Source of the DNA: Deltaproteobacteria bacterium | Lineage (GTDB): Bacteria; Desulfobacterota; SM23-61 | DNA length: 15,042 bases | NCBI GenBank assembly: GCA_029857975.1 | Contig: JAOUFX010000012.1 | Location: forward strand, 1 to 15,042 | Reading direction: 5' to 3' | In this document: positions 6,375 through 13,298 of the stretch, piece by piece | Position numbering within the stretch: position 1 is the first letter of the stretch | How the letters are laid out: each line of letters opens with the position of its first letter | Notes under the pieces: model-generated | Told to the model about the DNA's origin: nothing | The model's database searches: none | Seen by the model: the letters and a program-made list of their open reading frames with translations, nothing else | Program-made: the position numbers and the translations under genes

Positions 6375-7029
6375 ATCGAAGACCGATCAGATCCATTCCG
6401 AACTCCGCCAGCAGATCATCAGGCGCGAAATCCCGCCGGGAGCGAGGCTTTCTGAAAATATCTTATCCCACCGGTGGAAAGTGAGCCGGACGCCCATCCG
6501 GGAGGTATTAAAGAGATTGGAATCAGAAAACCTGGTCACGTCCCAGAGCCATAAGGGATTCGTGGTAAATCAAATTACTTTCGAAGATATTGAGCAGCTC
6601 TATCCCATAAGGATAGCCCTGGAAGGGTTAGCCGGGAGGCTGGCCACCAGGAGGATCGCGGGAGATTCCCAGAAGCTAAAAGCCTTAGAAAGACTCTGCA
6701 ACGACATGGAAAGGCTTTGTGATAAGGGGGATATTGAGGCCTACGTCAAGAAAAATAACGAATTTCATTTTACGATCTGGCACTCTTGTGGGAACAGGTG
6801 GCTTATAAAGGTTTTGGAAAATCTGAGTTCGCAGGTCGACCGGTTCATAGTGAGGGCTCTTCATGTTCCCCGGCGAATAGACAAGTCTGTTCAGGAGCAT
6901 AAGGAAATCTATGAGAATTTGAGCCGGTCGAACGAAAAAGGTGTTGAGAAAGCTATTCAAAATAATCATAAGAGGGCATTGGAAGATCTAAAAAGGGAAT
7001 TTGTGAAATCCGACCTGCCTACTTATTAG
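6367..7029 (+). CDS. GntR-family transcriptional regulator, FCD (FadR-like) subfamily
   Basis: A 220-residue regulator. Residues 5-70 form the winged helix-turn-helix, with the GntR hallmarks IPPGARLSE (22-30), VSRTPIREVLKRLE (39-52) and the wing HKGFVV. Residues 75-212 form the all-helical FCD ligand domain. Its expected metal-binding histidines are present at H134 (NEFHFTIWH), H178 (QEHKEI) and H201 (NNHKRAL); N130 sits where many relatives have aspartate. FCD regulators usually sense carboxylates or other small organic acids and repress adjacent genes. This gene diverges from the AOR operon, with palindromic sites at both promoters, so it probably controls both that operon and itself. It may also affect the plus-strand transport genes, but no copy of the site was seen near them. 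There is no ribosome-binding site before the ATG. Confidence 0.92.
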   Translation: MQLSKTDQIHSELRQQIIRREIPPGARLSENILSHRWKVSRTPIREVLKRLESENLVTSQSHKGFVVNQITFEDIEQLYPIRIALEGLAGRLATRRIAGDSQKLKALERLCNDMERLCDKGDIEAYVKKNNEFHFTIWHSCGNRWLIKVLENLSSQVDRFIVRALHVPRRIDKSVQEHKEIYENLSRSNEKGVEKAIQNNHKRALEDLKREFVKSDLPTY

Positions 7030-7144
7030 CTACCAAGAATAGGAGCAGGCAGATCTGGTTTTCAAGTAATTTAATTGTAGAGGAATTTCTTTTTTGGACG
7101 CGGATGTACACAGCGCGGCATAGCCGCAACCAAAAGCCATCGGC

Positions 7145-7196
7145 CCCCCTCACCTTCATCCTCTCCCCCAAGGGGGGAGAGGGCAGGGTGAGGGGG
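7145..7196. repeat. Long GC-rich inverted repeat (REP/MITE-like hairpin)
   Basis: CCCCCTCACC (7145-7154) pairs perfectly with GGTGAGGGGG (7187-7196). Inside, CCTCTCCCCC (7160-7169) pairs with GGGGGAGAGG (7173-7182). Only a short mismatched bubble and a loop of about 3 nt are left, making a 20-bp stem on either strand. The CTCTCCCCC/GGGGGAGAG pattern with a short open frame reading LTLPSPPLGER resembles dispersed intergenic repeats in many bacterial genomes. It could also end or stabilise the regulator's transcript. Confidence 0.7.
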
Positions 7197-7255
7197 AGAT
7201 TTTCGAATTTGCTTAACAAAATTTCGAGAATTTGAACGTTAGTAGTACAGAAAGT

Positions 7256-7292
7256 CGCTTAGCGCTTAGCGCTATGCGCATAGCGTATTTTT
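7256..7292 (+). repeat. Heptamer repeats with a perfect 16-bp palindrome and T-run (possible terminator)
   Basis: From 7256 the sequence reads as 7-bp units: CGCTTAG, CGCTTAG, CGCTATG, CGCATAG, then CG. The last two units plus CG form CGCTATGCGCATAGCG (7270-7285), a perfect 16-bp palindrome, followed by TATTTTTTG. A 6-bp stem with a GCGC loop and a U-rich tail could act as a Rho-independent terminator for the regulator gene. The repeat nature is certain; the terminator role is a guess. Confidence 0.55.
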
Positions 7293-7343
7293 TGTTTCTG
7301 CGGTTATCTGCGTCCTATTAAATTTAGGGCATTTATAAGAACG

Positions 7344-8375
7344 ATGGGCAAAAAAATTGCTGTTTTATCTACGGGTGCTATCGGGAGCTGTGTGGGAGCG
7401 GACCTCACGAGGGCAGGCCATGATGTAGTGCTCATAGACCAATGGCCAGCCCATGTAGAGGCGATGAAGTCCTTGGGGTTGCACATTGCCATCCAGGGAG
7501 ACGAAGCTCAAATACCGGTCCGGGCTCTTCACCTTGGCGAGCTTGATCCATATCGCGACTTGTTTGAAATTGTCTTTTTAACGGCCAAGTCCTATGATAC
7601 GGTCTGGATCGTCCATTATATCAAACCCCATCTAAAACCCGATGGAGTTCTGGTCTCCATTCAAAACAGCCTTAATGACGAATGGATTGCCCCCATCATC
7701 GGTTACCAACGAGACGTTGCCAGCGCCATCGAGCTCTCCGCTGAAATGTATGAACCCGGGCGCATAAAGCGTAATACCGACCATCGCCGTACATGGTTTG
7801 CTTTGGGTGAACTGCATGGTAGATTCACCCCCCGCCTGGAAGAAATCGCCCAGATCCTCGGTGCCGTCGGACAAACCCAGTTGACCTCCAACATATGGGG
7901 AGCCAAGTGGACGAAGCTCACGGTCAATTCCATGACCCAAGGGATATCGGGAATCCTCGGGATGCTGGAATGGGAGATGGTACAGGATCCAAAAATTTTA
8001 ACCTTCTGTATCCAACTGGGCCGCGAGTGTCTGCAAGTTGGAAAAACTCTGGGATATCGAGTGGAACCCATTTTTGGTTTGCAGGCAGGGGATTTCTTGG
8101 ATTCGCCTGACGAGGTCTTGAAGAAACACTTGACCACCCTGCTCTCTCACGTGGGTAAGACAGCACGCAATTCCCTCCTCCAGGATCACGTGAGAGGGCG
8201 CCGCAGCGAAGTAGAATTTTTGAATGGCCTCATTGTGAAAAAGGGGAGAGAGGCCAACATCAAAACCCCCTTGAATGAGGCGGTGGTTTCCCTGACCCAA
8301 CAGGTTGAAAAAAAAGGATTAAAACCCGAGGGTTCCAACTTTAAGATGTTAGAAAAATTGATTGCTCATCCCTAA
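7344..8375 (+). CDS. Ketopantoate reductase (PanE/ApbA) family NAD(P)-dependent dehydrogenase
   Basis: A 343-residue member of the 2-dehydropantoate 2-reductase fold. The Rossmann motif STGAIG (9-14) follows the first beta strand KIAVL. AKSYDT (81-86) corresponds to the family's VKAYDT segment. QNSLND (107-112) replaces the usual QNG-x-GN, a real departure from biosynthetic PanE. The C-terminal helical domain has AKWTKLTVNS (187-196), where K191 is the expected catalytic lysine and N195 a substrate-binding asparagine. The family reduces 2-oxo acids to 2-hydroxy acids, or the reverse. Given the changed motif, the extra length, and the cupin and organic-acid transporter genes downstream, a catabolic 2-hydroxy/2-oxo acid dehydrogenase is more likely than pantothenate synthesis. 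The ribosome site is weak (AAGAACG before the ATG). Confidence 0.85.
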   Translation: MGKKIAVLSTGAIGSCVGADLTRAGHDVVLIDQWPAHVEAMKSLGLHIAIQGDEAQIPVRALHLGELDPYRDLFEIVFLTAKSYDTVWIVHYIKPHLKPDGVLVSIQNSLNDEWIAPIIGYQRDVASAIELSAEMYEPGRIKRNTDHRRTWFALGELHGRFTPRLEEIAQILGAVGQTQLTSNIWGAKWTKLTVNSMTQGISGILGMLEWEMVQDPKILTFCIQLGRECLQVGKTLGYRVEPIFGLQAGDFLDSPDEVLKKHLTTLLSHVGKTARNSLLQDHVRGRRSEVEFLNGLIVKKGREANIKTPLNEAVVSLTQQVEKKGLKPEGSNFKMLEKLIAHP

Positions 8376-8436
8376 AAAAGCGGATTTTGATCCTGGACAG
8401 TGAAATCCGGCAAGGGGAGAAGGGGGGAGAAAGGAC

Positions 8437-8826
8437 ATGAAACGATATGTGGTGAACGAAGCCGAAGGCGTCAAAGGAAAACTTCCAGTCCCGGGAGGGG
8501 GAGGAGCGTTTAGTATCCTGATCGATGAGGAGATGTCCGGGGCCAAGCATTTTTCTTTACTGGTCAATGAGATGGCTCCCGGGTATAAGGGGAAGGAGCA
8601 TGCTCACGATGTCGAACATTGTTGGTACATCCTGAGCGGAACCGGGATCATCCGCATGGGAGGAGAAACGCATCCTATCAAACCCGGAGATGCGGTATTT
8701 GCTCCGATCAGAATGCGCCATACCGTGGAGTGTACAGGGAAGGAACCGCTCCGATATGTGGTCGTCTATGCCCCCCCGGGACCGGAGAAGGAATTGAGAT
8801 CCCAGACTGGTTTTGCCCAAGGTTAG
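8437..8826 (+). CDS. Single-domain cupin protein (first of a pair)
   Basis: A 129-residue cupin. Motif 1 is HAHDVEHCWYILSG (55-68) and motif 2 is PGDAVFAPIRMRHT (83-96). Likely metal ligands are H55, H57, H61 and H95. The classical motif-1 glutamate position is taken by H61, with E60 beside it, a 'VEH' variant seen in other small cupins. Such proteins can be dioxygenases, isomerases, decarboxylases or sugar/acid-binding proteins, so no reaction is assigned. The ATG lies behind a purine-rich GGGGGAGAAAGGAC leader and 61 nt after the dehydrogenase gene. A second cupin of the same type follows after 16 nt. Confidence 0.85.
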   Translation: MKRYVVNEAEGVKGKLPVPGGGGAFSILIDEEMSGAKHFSLLVNEMAPGYKGKEHAHDVEHCWYILSGTGIIRMGGETHPIKPGDAVFAPIRMRHTVECTGKEPLRYVVVYAPPGPEKELRSQTGFAQG

Positions 8827-8842
8827 CGAGAAGGGAGTCGGC

Positions 8843-9223
8843 ATGAAGTACTTCTACGACAAATTCGAAACGTATACCTGGAAATACATCTCGGAAACCC
8901 ACAGCCATTCGACGCAGGCCGAGGTCATCGTTGACATCCCTCCCGCAACAGAGTTTCGCATTCACATCACACGGTTTCCATCGGGAGCGGGGGCTGATCC
9001 TCACACCCACGAATGGGAGCATGCCATGTATATTATGCAAGGGACCGGCAAAGTGGTGATCGAAGGGGAAGAAGCCGTCGTGAAACCGGGGACGCTGGCT
9101 TTTGTTCCGAAATTTGGAGTTCATTCCATTTACAATGTTGGGCAGGATGAGTTGGTCGTATGGGGAGTGAGCGGGCCTCCGAAGACCGACGCGGGGTATG
9201 CCCAGTTGCGTAAAACCAAATAA
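8843..9223 (+). CDS. Single-domain cupin protein (second of a pair)
   Basis: A 126-residue cupin. Motif 1 is HTHEWEHAMYIMQG (54-67) and motif 2 is PGTLAFVPKFGVHS (82-95); ligands are probably H54, H56, H60 and H94. It shares the EH arrangement of the preceding cupin (VEH there, WEH here), so the two may be an old duplication or work as a heteromeric pair, although their ends differ. A longer frame opens at 8813 inside the previous gene. The ATG at 8843 is chosen because AAGGGAG precedes it by 5 nt and it leaves a clean 16-nt gap. The N-terminus is rich in aromatic and charged residues and has no signal peptide. Position before a TTT transporter suggests handling of the imported compound; the reaction is unknown. 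Confidence 0.85.
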   Translation: MKYFYDKFETYTWKYISETHSHSTQAEVIVDIPPATEFRIHITRFPSGAGADPHTHEWEHAMYIMQGTGKVVIEGEEAVVKPGTLAFVPKFGVHSIYNVGQDELVVWGVSGPPKTDAGYAQLRKTK

Positions 9224-9283
9224 ATTTTTTTTAGACTTCTTCCCCTGCAGGCGAGGGACAAGATTTGATTTAAGGAGACCGGG

Positions 9284-9748
9284 GTGACCAAGGAGCGGGG
9301 AGCAAGTATCATCTTCTTAATCATCGGTCTTTATGGACTGGTCCTGTGTCGCCAGCTTCCTTTGGGTGATTGGAGAGACCCGGGTCCAGGATTTTTGCCC
9401 TGCGGCCTCTCGATCTTGCTCATTGCTTCCGGTGTCCTCTGGCTTATCCGGGGAAAGAAGGGGGGGGAAGGAAAAAAGAAAGAGAAAATCATCTGGCGGG
9501 ATGCGGGGAAAAAATTGCTGACCCCCGCGAAGATTCTGGCCGTAACCGCGGTATTTGTTCTCCTCCTGGAGAGAACGGGCTATCTGTTGACATCCTTCCT
9601 TTACGTCTTTATTGTCTTTTTTTGGATTTCCCGCTTTCCCCTATGGATCGCTTTAGGTCTGGCCCTCATCATTGGTTTGGGTAGCTGGTATTTCTTCGGA
9701 GGAATCCTGGGTGTACCTTTGCCCCGATGGAATCTGTTCAATTTCTGA
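9284..9748 (+). CDS. tctB: TTT transporter small membrane subunit TctB
   Basis: A 154-residue membrane protein with about four hydrophobic segments (roughly 8-27, 37-55, 82-100 and 102-143, the last dense enough to be two). The LGDWRDPGPGFLPCGLS stretch (27-43) is typical of TctB, where a conserved G-PG-FP/LP turn follows the first helix. TctB is the small, poorly conserved inner-membrane partner of TctA in tripartite tricarboxylate transporters. A basic, charged loop (58-76, GKKGGEGKKKEK) separates the two halves and is probably cytoplasmic. The start is a GTG at 9284 preceded by AAGGAG. tctA begins 40 nt downstream. Confidence 0.85.
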   Translation: MTKERGASIIFLIIGLYGLVLCRQLPLGDWRDPGPGFLPCGLSILLIASGVLWLIRGKKGGEGKKKEKIIWRDAGKKLLTPAKILAVTAVFVLLLERTGYLLTSFLYVFIVFFWISRFPLWIALGLALIIGLGSWYFFGGILGVPLPRWNLFNF

Positions 9749-9788
9749 GTCATGATCTCGCGCAACCTCAAACCTTCAGGACCTGGCA

Positions 9789-11303
9789 ATGGATGTTTTG
9801 AATAATCTTTTGGACGGGTTTCAGATAGCTCTCAGTTATAAAAATATTTACCTTTGTTTGCTGGGTTGCATTTGGGGGACCATGGTCGGCGTGCTGCCCG
9901 GTATTGGCCCCTTGGCTGGAATCACCCTCCTGATTCCGGCGACCTTTGGGCTTGGCCCAACGGGTGGGATTATCATGCTGGCCGGAATTTACTACGGGGC
10001 GATGTATGGCGGGTCGACCACTTCGATTCTGATGAATATCCCGGGGGAATCGGCCTCGGTAGTTACCTGCCTGGACGGTTATCAGATGACCCTTAAGGGA
10101 AGGGGCGGCGCAGCTCTCTTTATCAGTGCCTGGGGGTCTTGGGTCGGGGGAACATTGAGTATCGTCGGGCTCATGTTTTTGACACCTTTCCTGGCGAATT
10201 TTGCGACGAAATTCGGTCCTCCGGAGATGTTTGCGATTCTCTTGATCGCCTTTATTTTGCTCGGATCCTTGGGGAGAGGGTCCTTCTTCAGAACCATCCC
10301 TATGGTTTTTTTAGGCCTGTTGGTCAGTACGATCGGAATGGATCCCTTCACCGGAACACTCCGTTTCACCCACGGGGTCACGGAGCTTTATGATGGTATC
10401 GATTTTATCCCCGTCGCTATGGGAGCCTTCGGAGTGTCGGAGATTCTTATCTCCACCGAGGAAAGCCTGGTCCGGATCACTCATCGAGTAAGACTGCGCG
10501 AACTTCTGCCTACCCGGGAAGAACTTCGTGCTTCTTGGGGGCCCATCTTCCGCGGATCTGGGCTTGGTTTCCTCCTTGGTCTCTTGCCCGGTTCGGCCCA
10601 TGTCCTGGCCAGTTTCGTTAGCTACCTCACTGAAAAACGGCTGGCCCAAAAACCCGAAGAATTCGGCACCGGCCGCATAGAAGGAGTGGCCGGCCCCGAG
10701 ACAGCCAACAATGCCGCCTCAGGAAGTGCCATGATTCCTTTCCTCGGCTTAGGTATTCCCACCGGCCCTGCTCCGGCGGTGATGATGATCGCCTTAATGA
10801 TTCATGGGGTTCGACCTGGCCCTCTCTTCATCTCGGAACACGCGCAGATATTCTGGGCCCTGATCGCCAGCATGTATATCGGAAACGTGATTCTGGTCAT
10901 TTTGAATCTCCCCCTGGTGAGCCTTTTCGTTAACATGCTCCGGGTCCCTTTCCGGATCCTGTTTCCGATCATTCTCCTGATCTGCCTGGTCGGAACCTAT
11001 TCCGTGAACGCCAGCACCACTGACCTGATCGTCCTCCTCTGTTTCGGCGTCTTCGGTTATGTCTTCCGGAAACTCCAATATGACGTTGCTTCGTTTATCC
11101 TCGCGATGATCTTAGGGCCCATGATGGAGATGACCTTCCGGCAGTCGCTCATGCGCAGCGCCGGATCATTTTCCATTTTCTGGGGAAGCTCGATCTCCCT
11201 CGTCCTTATGGTCGCTTCCGGCCTTCTGCTGTTGTGGAATATTTATAGAGAGTTAAGGCCGACAAAAGCGACATGGGAGAGCGCACTGAAAGAAGGGGGG
11301 TGA
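9789..11303 (+). CDS. tctA: TTT transporter large membrane subunit TctA
   Basis: A 504-residue polytopic inner-membrane protein with about a dozen hydrophobic segments. It carries both TctA signatures: GVLPGIGPLAG near the N-terminus, followed by YGGSTTSILMNIPGE, and their internal partner GLLPGSAHVLASF ... GSAMIPFLGLGIPTGPAPA in the second half. That duplicated G-x-x-P-G element is normal for the family. TctA forms the sodium- or proton-coupled permease; the periplasmic TctC delivers the ligand. The ATG at 9789 has AGGA upstream at 8 nt. It lies between tctB and tctC, giving a complete system. The substrate cannot be read from sequence; TTT systems carry citrate, aromatic acids such as terephthalate, and other carboxylates. 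Confidence 0.95.
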   Translation: MDVLNNLLDGFQIALSYKNIYLCLLGCIWGTMVGVLPGIGPLAGITLLIPATFGLGPTGGIIMLAGIYYGAMYGGSTTSILMNIPGESASVVTCLDGYQMTLKGRGGAALFISAWGSWVGGTLSIVGLMFLTPFLANFATKFGPPEMFAILLIAFILLGSLGRGSFFRTIPMVFLGLLVSTIGMDPFTGTLRFTHGVTELYDGIDFIPVAMGAFGVSEILISTEESLVRITHRVRLRELLPTREELRASWGPIFRGSGLGFLLGLLPGSAHVLASFVSYLTEKRLAQKPEEFGTGRIEGVAGPETANNAASGSAMIPFLGLGIPTGPAPAVMMIALMIHGVRPGPLFISEHAQIFWALIASMYIGNVILVILNLPLVSLFVNMLRVPFRILFPIILLICLVGTYSVNASTTDLIVLLCFGVFGYVFRKLQYDVASFILAMILGPMMEMTFRQSLMRSAGSFSIFWGSSISLVLMVASGLLLLWNIYRELRPTKATWESALKEGG

Positions 11304-11403
11304 TGTTGGGAGTTCTTTGCTGATTATCGATTTCTGTCCGATGGAGGGAAGAGGAACATTAAGCATTATCGAACCAGCCAAATTATTCAGGGAGGTGCGC
11401 ACG

Positions 11404-12390
11404 ATGAAAAAGATTCTTGGTTTTTCAGTTTTCACCCTGGTTTGTTTTCTAAGTCTAAGTATGGGTTTGATCCAAGCCGCTGACTACCCGACCCGACCCA
11501 TCACCCTCATTAACCCGATGCCTCCTGGCGGCACCCTCGATGTTCAGGCACGCGCTTGGGCCGCGGTAGCCGAAAAGTATCTCGGCCAAACGGTGGTGGT
11601 GGTGAATAAACCCGGCGCAACGGGAATGGTCGGAGCCGTTGCCGGCGCGAAGGCCCAGCCGGATGGTTACACCCTCACCGTTGCCTCCGTCAATTTTACC
11701 AACGCCATCGAATGGGAGCGGGCGAATGGCCGTCGACCCCCATTCAATTACGACGACTTCATTTACATTGGATCCTTCACCATGAGCCCGACCTTGGTTG
11801 TCGTCCCCTATGATAGCCCATACAAGTCCCTGCAGGACCTCATGAAAGATGCCCAGGCCAAACCGGGTCAGCTGGTCTACTGCTCCGGAGGCCTCTACGG
11901 GATGAGTCACCTGCCCATTGCGATCTTTGCCAACGCCACAGGATTGAAGTTCCGCCATGTTCCCTATAAGGGGGGAGGCCCCTGCCTTCAGGCCGTGGTC
12001 GGCAAACATGTTGATTTTGCATTTCAGTATCCTCCCACCTCCCTTCCCCTTATGAGAGGGAACAAGTTGAGAGTTCTGGCTGTCGCCGGAGAGCGAAGGC
12101 TTAAGTCCATTCCGGACATTCCCTGTTTCAAAGATCTCGGCATCAATGCTGAATACTACGGATGGGTCGGCATTGCGGCCCCGAAAAAAACTCCCCCGCC
12201 TATTGTCGAGAAGCTGCGGGAGGCGACCAAGAAGACCGCAGAGGATAAGGCTTTTAACGCCATGATCGAAAAACCAGGCGATGAAGTTTATTACCTCCAT
12301 GGTGACGAAGTCAGGAAGCACATAGAAAAAGAGGGCAAGACCATCGCGGAAATCGACCAAGAACTGGCGAAGGAAGCACCGAAGAAATAA
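11404..12390 (+). CDS. tctC: TTT transporter periplasmic substrate-binding protein (TctC/Bug family)
   Basis: A 328-residue solute-binding protein. It opens with a signal peptide: MKK, a hydrophobic core to about residue 24, and an LIQAA-DYP cleavage region near 26/27. The mature start DYPTRPITLINPMPPGG and DVQAR (46-50) are classic for the Bug family, as are the NKPGATGMVGA segment (68-78) and PDGYTL (86-91). Bug proteins bind a carboxylate through its carboxyl group and two ordered waters, and hand it to TctAB. An in-frame start at 11317 would put about 29 residues before the signal peptide, so the ATG at 11404 is used; GGGAGG lies 8 nt before it. There is a 100-nt gap after tctA. This is the cognate receptor of the preceding tctBA. 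Confidence 0.93.
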   Translation: MKKILGFSVFTLVCFLSLSMGLIQAADYPTRPITLINPMPPGGTLDVQARAWAAVAEKYLGQTVVVVNKPGATGMVGAVAGAKAQPDGYTLTVASVNFTNAIEWERANGRRPPFNYDDFIYIGSFTMSPTLVVVPYDSPYKSLQDLMKDAQAKPGQLVYCSGGLYGMSHLPIAIFANATGLKFRHVPYKGGGPCLQAVVGKHVDFAFQYPPTSLPLMRGNKLRVLAVAGERRLKSIPDIPCFKDLGINAEYYGWVGIAAPKKTPPPIVEKLREATKKTAEDKAFNAMIEKPGDEVYYLHGDEVRKHIEKEGKTIAEIDQELAKEAPKK

Positions 12391-12400
12391 GGAGTCAATC

Positions 12401-13285
12401 ATGTTGCGTTTTGAGAAACGTGTGCGGAAATTGTTGGCGGGGTCGATTGATGTACACATTCATTCTGCCCCCGATATCTTTCCGCGAATTTTGAACGATG
12501 TCGAATTAGCCTTCATGGCCAAGCAGGAAGGTATGCGCGCCATCTTGGTCAAGAACCATGTGCTCATCACAGCCGACCGGGCGGAAATCGCGAGCCAGCA
12601 GGCAGATTTCCCCGTATTCGGGGCGATCGCCCTCAATCTGCCGGTGGGGGGGCTGAATCTTGAAGCGGTGGAGGTGGCCCTAAAGTTGGGTGCCAAAGAG
12701 GTCTGGATGCCCACCATCCATGCGCAGCATTATGTCGCCCAAAAGGACCATGTGCCGACGCTGGCCCAAGCCGTCAAGGCGGATGTGCAAGGTCTTTATC
12801 TCTTAAATCCGGATGGGAGTCTAAGGGAAGAGCTGTATCCGATCCTGAAGAAAATTGCTGAACATGATGTTGCCCTGGGAACCGGCCATATCACCAAGCA
12901 GGAGGCCCTGGCGGTCGTCAAAGAGGCCGCCAGGATGGGGGTCAAGAAAATAATCGTCACCCATCCTTTGGCCACTTTTGTTAACTACTCTACGGAGGAT
13001 ATGAAGGAGGCACTCAACCTCGGGGCCACGTTCATTGAACACTGTTTCAATGACGTCACCCGCCAAGTGGCTTTCCCGATTACCCAGAAAACAATCGCCG
13101 ATGCCATCCGGGCCATCGGGGCTAAATATACGATTATGTCGACCGACGCCGGCCAGTGGCTGAACCCCGTCCCTGTCCAACAGATGGGAATCTATATTAA
13201 GGATATGCTGGACCTCGGGGTCTCCGATGAAGATGTCCGGATGATGGTGGCAACCAATCCAGCCAGGATGTTAGGGTTGGAATAG
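12401..13285 (+). CDS. DUF6282-like putative metal-dependent hydrolase (amidohydrolase-like)
   Basis: A 294-residue protein with the look of an amidohydrolase/PHP-type TIM barrel. DVHIHSAPD (17-25) gives the H-x-H metal motif (H19, H21). Further candidate ligands are K51 (LVKNH), H107/H110 (TIHAQH), H163 (GTGHIT), H188 (VTHP), H214 (IEHCFND) and D249 (STDAGQ). I recognise the overall pattern as DUF6282, a family without an established reaction that often sits beside transporter genes. A hydrolase or decarboxylase acting on the imported acid is plausible but not shown. AAGGAG lies 6 nt before the ATG, which starts 10 nt after tctC, so the two are in one operon. The gene ends 9 nt before the convergent tctA. 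Confidence 0.8.
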   Translation: MLRFEKRVRKLLAGSIDVHIHSAPDIFPRILNDVELAFMAKQEGMRAILVKNHVLITADRAEIASQQADFPVFGAIALNLPVGGLNLEAVEVALKLGAKEVWMPTIHAQHYVAQKDHVPTLAQAVKADVQGLYLLNPDGSLREELYPILKKIAEHDVALGTGHITKQEALAVVKEAARMGVKKIIVTHPLATFVNYSTEDMKEALNLGATFIEHCFNDVTRQVAFPITQKTIADAIRAIGAKYTIMSTDAGQWLNPVPVQQMGIYIKDMLDLGVSDEDVRMMVATNPARMLGLE

Positions 13286-13298
13286 TTATCTCAACTAT
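13282..13298. terminator. Small inverted repeat shared by two convergent gene ends
   Basis: ATAGTT (13282-13287) and AACTAT (13293-13298) form a 6-bp stem with a 5-nt loop that includes part of both stop codons. The stem is weak and has no clear T-run, so termination here is uncertain. The intergenic gap is only 9 nt. Confidence 0.25.

Larger units (their letters stand above)
7030..7343. other. Non-coding intergenic stretch with repeats
   Basis: No credible gene is seen in these 314 bases. They hold a strong hairpin (7145-7196) and a heptamer repeat/palindrome block (7256-7285) followed by a T-run, listed separately. Near the edges, GGACGCGGAT (7096-7105) and the reverse complement of ATCTGCGTCC (7307-7316) are inverted copies with one mismatch, so the segment may be a small repeat element with inverted ends. 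No convincing promoter for the gene at 7344 was found. Confidence 0.6.

Noticed and set aside
7019..7219. A 66-codon minus-strand frame containing LTLPSPPLGERMKVRG.
   Set aside because: It is a translation of the GC-rich hairpin repeat. This peptide pattern recurs as a false ORF wherever such repeats occur.
11455..12459. A 334-codon minus-strand open frame.
   Set aside because: It is the shadow of tctC and the start of the DUF6282 gene. Both have clear motifs and ribosome sites; the minus-strand product has none.
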